From Theodoxus fluviatilis (lineage: Eukaryota; Mollusca; Gastropoda; Cycloneritida; Neritidae), in assembly GCA_034096865.1 (NCBI GenBank), contig JAWQFJ010025663.1, positions 1 to 45,000 of the forward strand: 45,000 bases of DNA, written 5' to 3'. The position numbers and the translations under genes were made by a program. Below, piece after piece: positions 40,985-45,000 of the stretch. The notes below the pieces were generated by a model. It was not told where the DNA came from and ran no database searches. It was given only the letters and a program-made list of their open reading frames with translations. Positions within the stretch are counted from its first letter, which is position 1, and each line of letters starts with the position of its first letter.

Positions 40985-43060
40985 CGCAGGGCACTCACAG
41001 GGAGTTGTGACTGCAGGTCAATCGCAGGTGTGAGTGCGTGTCGATCACAGGTGTGAGTGCGTGTCGTTCACAGGTGTGAGTGCATGCCGATCACAGGTGT
41101 GAGTGCGTGTCGATCACAGGTGTGAGTGCATGCCGATCACCGGTTTGAACGCATGTCTGTCATAGGTGTGAATGCATGTCGATTACAGAAGTGAGTGCAT
41201 GACGATCACAGCTGTGAATTCTTGTCGATTACATGTTTGAATGCAGTCGATTGTAGGTGAGCATGCAAGTCAATCACTGCTGAGAACGCACGTCGATTGT
41301 GGGTGTGAACGCACGTCGATTGTGGGTGTGAACGCACGTCGATTGTGGGTGTGAACGCACGTCGATTGTGGGTATGAACTCGGGTTAATTACTGGTGAGA
41401 ACACAGGTCGACTGTAGGTGCGAATGCAGGTTGACTGTAGGTGCGAATGCATGTTGACTCTAGGTGTGAATGCAGGTTGACTGTAGGTGAGAACACAGGT
41501 TGGCTGTAGGTGTGAATGCAGGTTGACTGTAGGTGTGAATGCAGGTTGACTGTAGGTGAGAACACAGGTTGACTGTAGGTGTGAATGCAGGTTGACTGTA
41601 GGTGTGAATGCAGGTTGACGGTAGGTGAGAACGCAGGTTGACTCTAGGTGTGAATGCAGGTTGACTGTAGGTGAGAACACAGGTTGACTGTAGGTGTGAA
41701 TGCAGGTTGACTGTAGGTGCGAATGCAGGTTGACTGTAGGTGTGAATGCAGGTTGACTGTAGGTGTGAATGCAGGTTGACTGTAGGTGTGAATGCAGGTT
41801 GACTGTAGGTGTGAATGCAGGTTGACTGTAGGTGTGAACACAGGTTGACTCTAGGTGTGAATGCAGGCTGACTGTAGGTGAGAACACAGGTTGACTGTAG
41901 GTGTGAATGCAGGTTGACTGTAGGTGAGAACGCAGGTTGACTGTAGGTGTGAATGCAGGTTGACTGTAGGTGTGAATGCAGGTTGACTGTAGGTGTGAAT
42001 GCAGGTTGACGGTAGGTGAGAACGCAGGTTGACTGTAGGTGTGAATGCAGGTTGACTGTAGGTGAGAACACAGGTTGACTGTAGGTGTGAATGCAGGTTG
42101 ACTGTAGGTGTGAATGCAGGTTGACTGTAGGTGTTAATGCAGGTTGACTGTAGGTGTGAATGCAGGTTGACTGTAGGTGCGAATGCAGGTTGACTGCAGG
42201 TGTGAATGCAGGTTGACTGTAGATGTGAATTCAGGTTGACTGTAGGTATGAATGCAGGTTGACTGTAGGTGTGAATGCAGGTTGACTGTAGGTATGAATG
42301 CAGGTTGACTGTAGGTGTGAATGCAGGTTGACTGCAGGTATGAATGCAGGTTGACTGCAGGTGTGAATGCAGGTTGACTGTAGGTGTGAATGCAGGTTGA
42401 CTGTAGGTGTGAATGCAGGTTGACTGTAGGTGTGAATGCAGGTTGACTGTAGGTGTGAATGCAGGTTGACGGTAGGTGTGAATGCAGGTTGACTGTAGGT
42501 GTGAATGCAGGTTGACGGTAAGTGTGAATGCAGGTTGACTGTAGGTGTGAATGCAGGTTGACTGTAGGTGTGAATGCAGGTTGACTGTAGGTGTGAATGC
42601 AGGTTGACTGTAGGTGAGAACGCAGGTTGACTGTAGGTGTGAATGCAGGTTGACAGTAGGTGTGAATGCAGGTTGACTGTAGGTGTGAATGCAGCTTTGA
42701 CAAAGGTACAGAGGCAGAATAACCACGAGTATGAGTGCAGGTCAGTCACAAGTGTGAAAGGTCTTTCACAGGTGGACGATTATAATAATGAGAGAGGTGA
42801 AAGGGAAAATAACACAGGTGTAAACGCAAGTCATTAACAGATGTGAATGTAGGTCAATCTCTTCAGAAGGAAGATCAATTAGAGATGTAAACACAGACTA
42901 GAAACATTTGTGCGCATGAGCCACGTTTACACGTGAGACTGTAAACGCATGACCAACACGGGTGAAAGCACGGTCAATCAACAGGTGTGCGTAAACACAC
43001 ATTGATTACATGTGTGAGGGAAGACCAGTCACAGGTGCGAATACCTGTCAATCACAGGTG
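40985..43060 (-). repeat. 23-bp minisatellite filling an SLC4 intron, about 90 units
   Basis: The plus unit reads TGAATGCAGGTTGACTGTAG then GTG. Units in 41400-42690 are nearly uniform. Toward both exons they decay (TCGATCACAGGTGTGAGTGC at the left, TCAATCACAGGTGTG at the right), covering almost the whole 2.1-kb intron. The word CAGGTTGACTG closely matches CAGGTTGCCTG at the exon 40967 acceptor junction. Three units equal 69 nt, so frames of 172-291 codons stay open on minus without coding meaning. Confidence 0.98.
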
Positions 43061-43077
43061 TGCAACAGGACCCTTAC

Positions 43078-43275
43078 CTCCCAGGTCCACGCACTCGTCC
43101 TTGGTCAGGCCGGCCCAGTCGAAGGTGCCGTTCAGAGTGAAGTTTGACGTCATGTTGTCGTAAGACTCCGTCACTGACGTCACCATGTAGGAGGCTGCTG
43201 ACGTCATGTTGCTGAGAAAGAGTTCCGTGCCGTTGTCCGTGGAGTTAATGGGAGGAAGGCACCAGCAGTCATACA
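43078..43275 (-). CDS. SLC4: SLC4 exon: glycosylated extracellular loop 3 (first exon in window)
   Basis: The acceptor TTTTCATACAG precedes TGTATGACTGC, and the donor is GAG followed by GTAAGG. The 198 nt are phase 1 to 1 and encode xYDCWCLPPINSTDNGTELF, LSNMTSAASYMVTSVTESYD, NMTSNFTLNGTFDWAGLTKD, then ECVDLGG. It aligns with the loop between TM5 and TM6: paired Cys (DCWC), the third Cys in KDEC, and FDW-x-x-L-x-K-x-EC as in NBCe1. Six N-x-S/T sequons are visible here (NST, NGT, NMT, NMT, NFT, NGT). The preceding exon lies upstream, outside the window. Confidence 0.9.
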
Positions 43276-43439
43276 CTGTATGAAAAATAAATAATAATCA
43301 ACACACTGACCACTCAACCATCCATCTAATCAACCAACCAGACAACCAATTAACCAGCAATCCAGCCAGCCACCAGCCAACGGAACCAATAGTCACCCAT
43401 GATGTCAGTCAGCCAGCTAGCTGATTGACTTACTAATCA

Positions 43440-43441
<2 letters not shown>

Positions 43442-43516
<75 letters not shown>

Positions 43517-43654
43517 GACAGAGAGAGACAGAGAGAGACAGAGAGAGACAGAGAGAGAGAGACAGAGAGAGACAGAGAGAGAGAGAGACAGAGAGACAGA
43601 AAGAGAGAGAGTGGGGGGGGGGGGGGGGGGGGCAAGCAGGCACACACACACACA

Positions 43655-43706
<52 letters not shown>
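43442..43706. repeat. Compound (GA)n, (GACAGA)n, poly-G and (CA)n microsatellite
   Basis: GA units to about 43507, GACAGAGA higher-order units to 43610, a G run at 43612-43632, then CA repeats to 43706. It lies in the intron upstream of the first SLC4 exon in the window. Confidence 0.98.
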
Positions 43707-43708
<2 letters not shown>

Positions 43709-43709
43709 A

Positions 43710-44310
43710 CATAATAACAATTAGACAAAAGCAAAGAAGAAAGAATTATTGCCATACAGCGGAGGTTTGAAACAACACTTTATCTTCCTTTCGCCATATA
43801 CAACAAGACGTTGATACAAATCAAATCACCACTTTTTCGGTTTCGTCTATTTCAACATCAAATACCCCTCAGGTGTTCACGCACTTCCCAATTGACTGAC
43901 TCGACTGTACTCAACAGTCGCGTCCTATCAAATTCACTTCCAGTCCTACATGCACACCTGCAGCCAGGGGCGAGGCTGTCTAAATTTACAGGACGTTGAC
44001 CCAAAGGGGCAAGCCACCTGCCCTGTCAGTTGACCTCTCGTGTGGTCCTGGCGGCTATTTCCTGTTTGGCAGGCCGTGGGGTGGGGTCAAAGGCCTCGCC
44101 ATAGTGCTGCACGTGTTCGCGCTTGACTATTTGGTAGAGTGCTACCTTTGCAAGATTTCCTTCCATGATTTCAAGTCGTCAGGCAGATCATTCGCCTCCA
44201 GTCTTTCTGTTCGGTGCCAGGGGCTCCAAATCACTTTCTACTGATTGAAAAAAAAAAGTATTTCTGAAAAATGTAAAAGAAGGTTTTTATGTTGCGACTT
44301 TTCCTCCATT
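43710..44310 (-). other. SLC4 intron, unassigned
   Basis: About 600 bp of mixed sequence upstream of exon 43275. No exon of the preceding transmembrane segment was recognised. Confidence 0.5.
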
Positions 44311-44311
44311 G

Positions 44312-45000
44312 ATTGTAGCCCGAACCCCTGGTCATCGGGCCATCAATGTACCCCACACCACACTCTTGTAACCCCTGGTCATCGGGCCATCATTGTAGCC
44401 CACACCACACTCTTGTAACCCCTGGTCATCGGGCCATCATTGTAGCCCACACCACACACTTGTAACCCCTGGTCATCGGGCCATCATTGTAGCCCACACC
44501 ACACACTGGTCATCGGGCCATCATTGTAGCCCACACCACACACTGGTCATCGGGCCATCATTGTAGCCCACACCACACACTTGTAACCCCTGGTCATCGG
44601 GCCATCATTGTAGCCCACACCACACACTTGTAACCCCTGGTCATCGGGCCATCATTGTAGCCCACACCCCACACTTGTAACCCCTGGTCATCGGGCCATC
44701 ATTGTAGCCCACACCACACACTTGTAACCCCTGGTCATCGGGCCATCATTGTAGCCCACACCACACTCTTGTAACCCCTGGTCATCGGGCCATCATTGTA
44801 GCCCACACCACACACTTGTAACCCCTGGTCATCGGGCCATCATTGTAGCCCACACCACACTCTTGTAACCCCTGGTCATCGGGCCATCATTGTAGCCCAC
44901 ACCACACTCTTGTAACCCCTGGTCATCGGGCCATCATTGTAGCCCACACCCCACACTTGTAACCCCTGGTCATCGGGCCATCATTGTAGCCCACACCACA
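44312..45000. repeat. 47-bp tandem array running off the window
   Basis: The unit contains CCCCTGGTCATCGGGCCATC then ATTGTAGCCCACACCACAC and a CTTGTAA link. Two consecutive units near 44500-44580 lack an 11-bp CTTGTAACCCC segment. About 15 copies are present, ending only at the window edge. The CCCCTGGTCATCGG core is shared with the SINE-like fragments at 17856 and 40045. Confidence 0.97.

Noticed and set aside
41270..42749. Minus-strand frames with STCIHTYSQPAF repeats
   Set aside because: Three 23-bp units make 69 nt, so stops recur or vanish in register. The region is the intron between two solid SLC4 exons.
40985..43060. CRISPR-like array of 23-bp repeats
   Set aside because: Units are head to tail with no unique spacers, and the context is a eukaryotic intron. 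The same holds for the 24-, 27- and 47-bp arrays.

Overview
This window looks like nuclear DNA from an invertebrate animal, most likely a mollusc or other lophotrochozoan. The evidence is a spliced bicarbonate-transporter gene with short phase-matched exons and GT-AG introns, very high microsatellite and minisatellite load, tRNA-derived SINE fragments, broken non-LTR retrotransposons, and a decayed THAP/IS5-type DNA transposon. The species cannot be fixed from sequence alone.

The right half (about 18.8-43.3 kb, minus strand) holds the 3' half of a sodium-coupled SLC4 bicarbonate transporter (NBC/NDCBE type). Eleven exons join in frame: 43275-43078, 40967-40828, 39974-39861, 37614-37450, 35025-34847, 33885-33813, 32751-32683, 29714-29538, 28714-28562, 26061-25847 and 21503-21329 (stop). 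They code for about 551 residues, from the glycosylated third extracellular loop to a C-terminus that ends in a PDZ-ligand-like DTKL. The N-terminal exons lie beyond the right edge. A long 3' UTR probably runs to an AATAAA near 18.8 kb.

The introns of this gene are largely tandem repeats, and at least three arrays look like copies of the gene's own splice junctions. A 23-bp array fills the intron between exons 43078 and 40967. An array of about 80 bp, followed by a 27-bp array, lies upstream of exon 35025. A 69-bp array lies just downstream of exon 25847 and copies its 5' splice site. A (GTGA)n tract of about 1 kb in the sense strand starts a few bases after the donor of exon 28562. A near-perfect hairpin with 134-bp arms lies in the last intron. 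I consider these the most interesting signals in the window.

The left half is mobile and repeat DNA. It contains two copies of a 232-bp dispersed repeat (218 and 5642), an internally rearranged LINE (about 1.8-3.2 kb, minus), a degenerate ISL2EU-type transposon (about 7.9-12.4 kb, plus) with a frameshifted THAP exon, an orphan SAP-domain exon and a DDE transposase carrying one in-frame stop, a tRNA-SINE at 16.07 kb, and a 24-bp minisatellite of about 65 copies at 16.28-17.84 kb. A second LINE relic (23.3-24.25 kb, plus) and a MITE-like element with TA flanks (38.56-39.16 kb) sit inside SLC4 introns. The window ends inside a 47-bp tandem array whose core is shared with dispersed SINE-like fragments.
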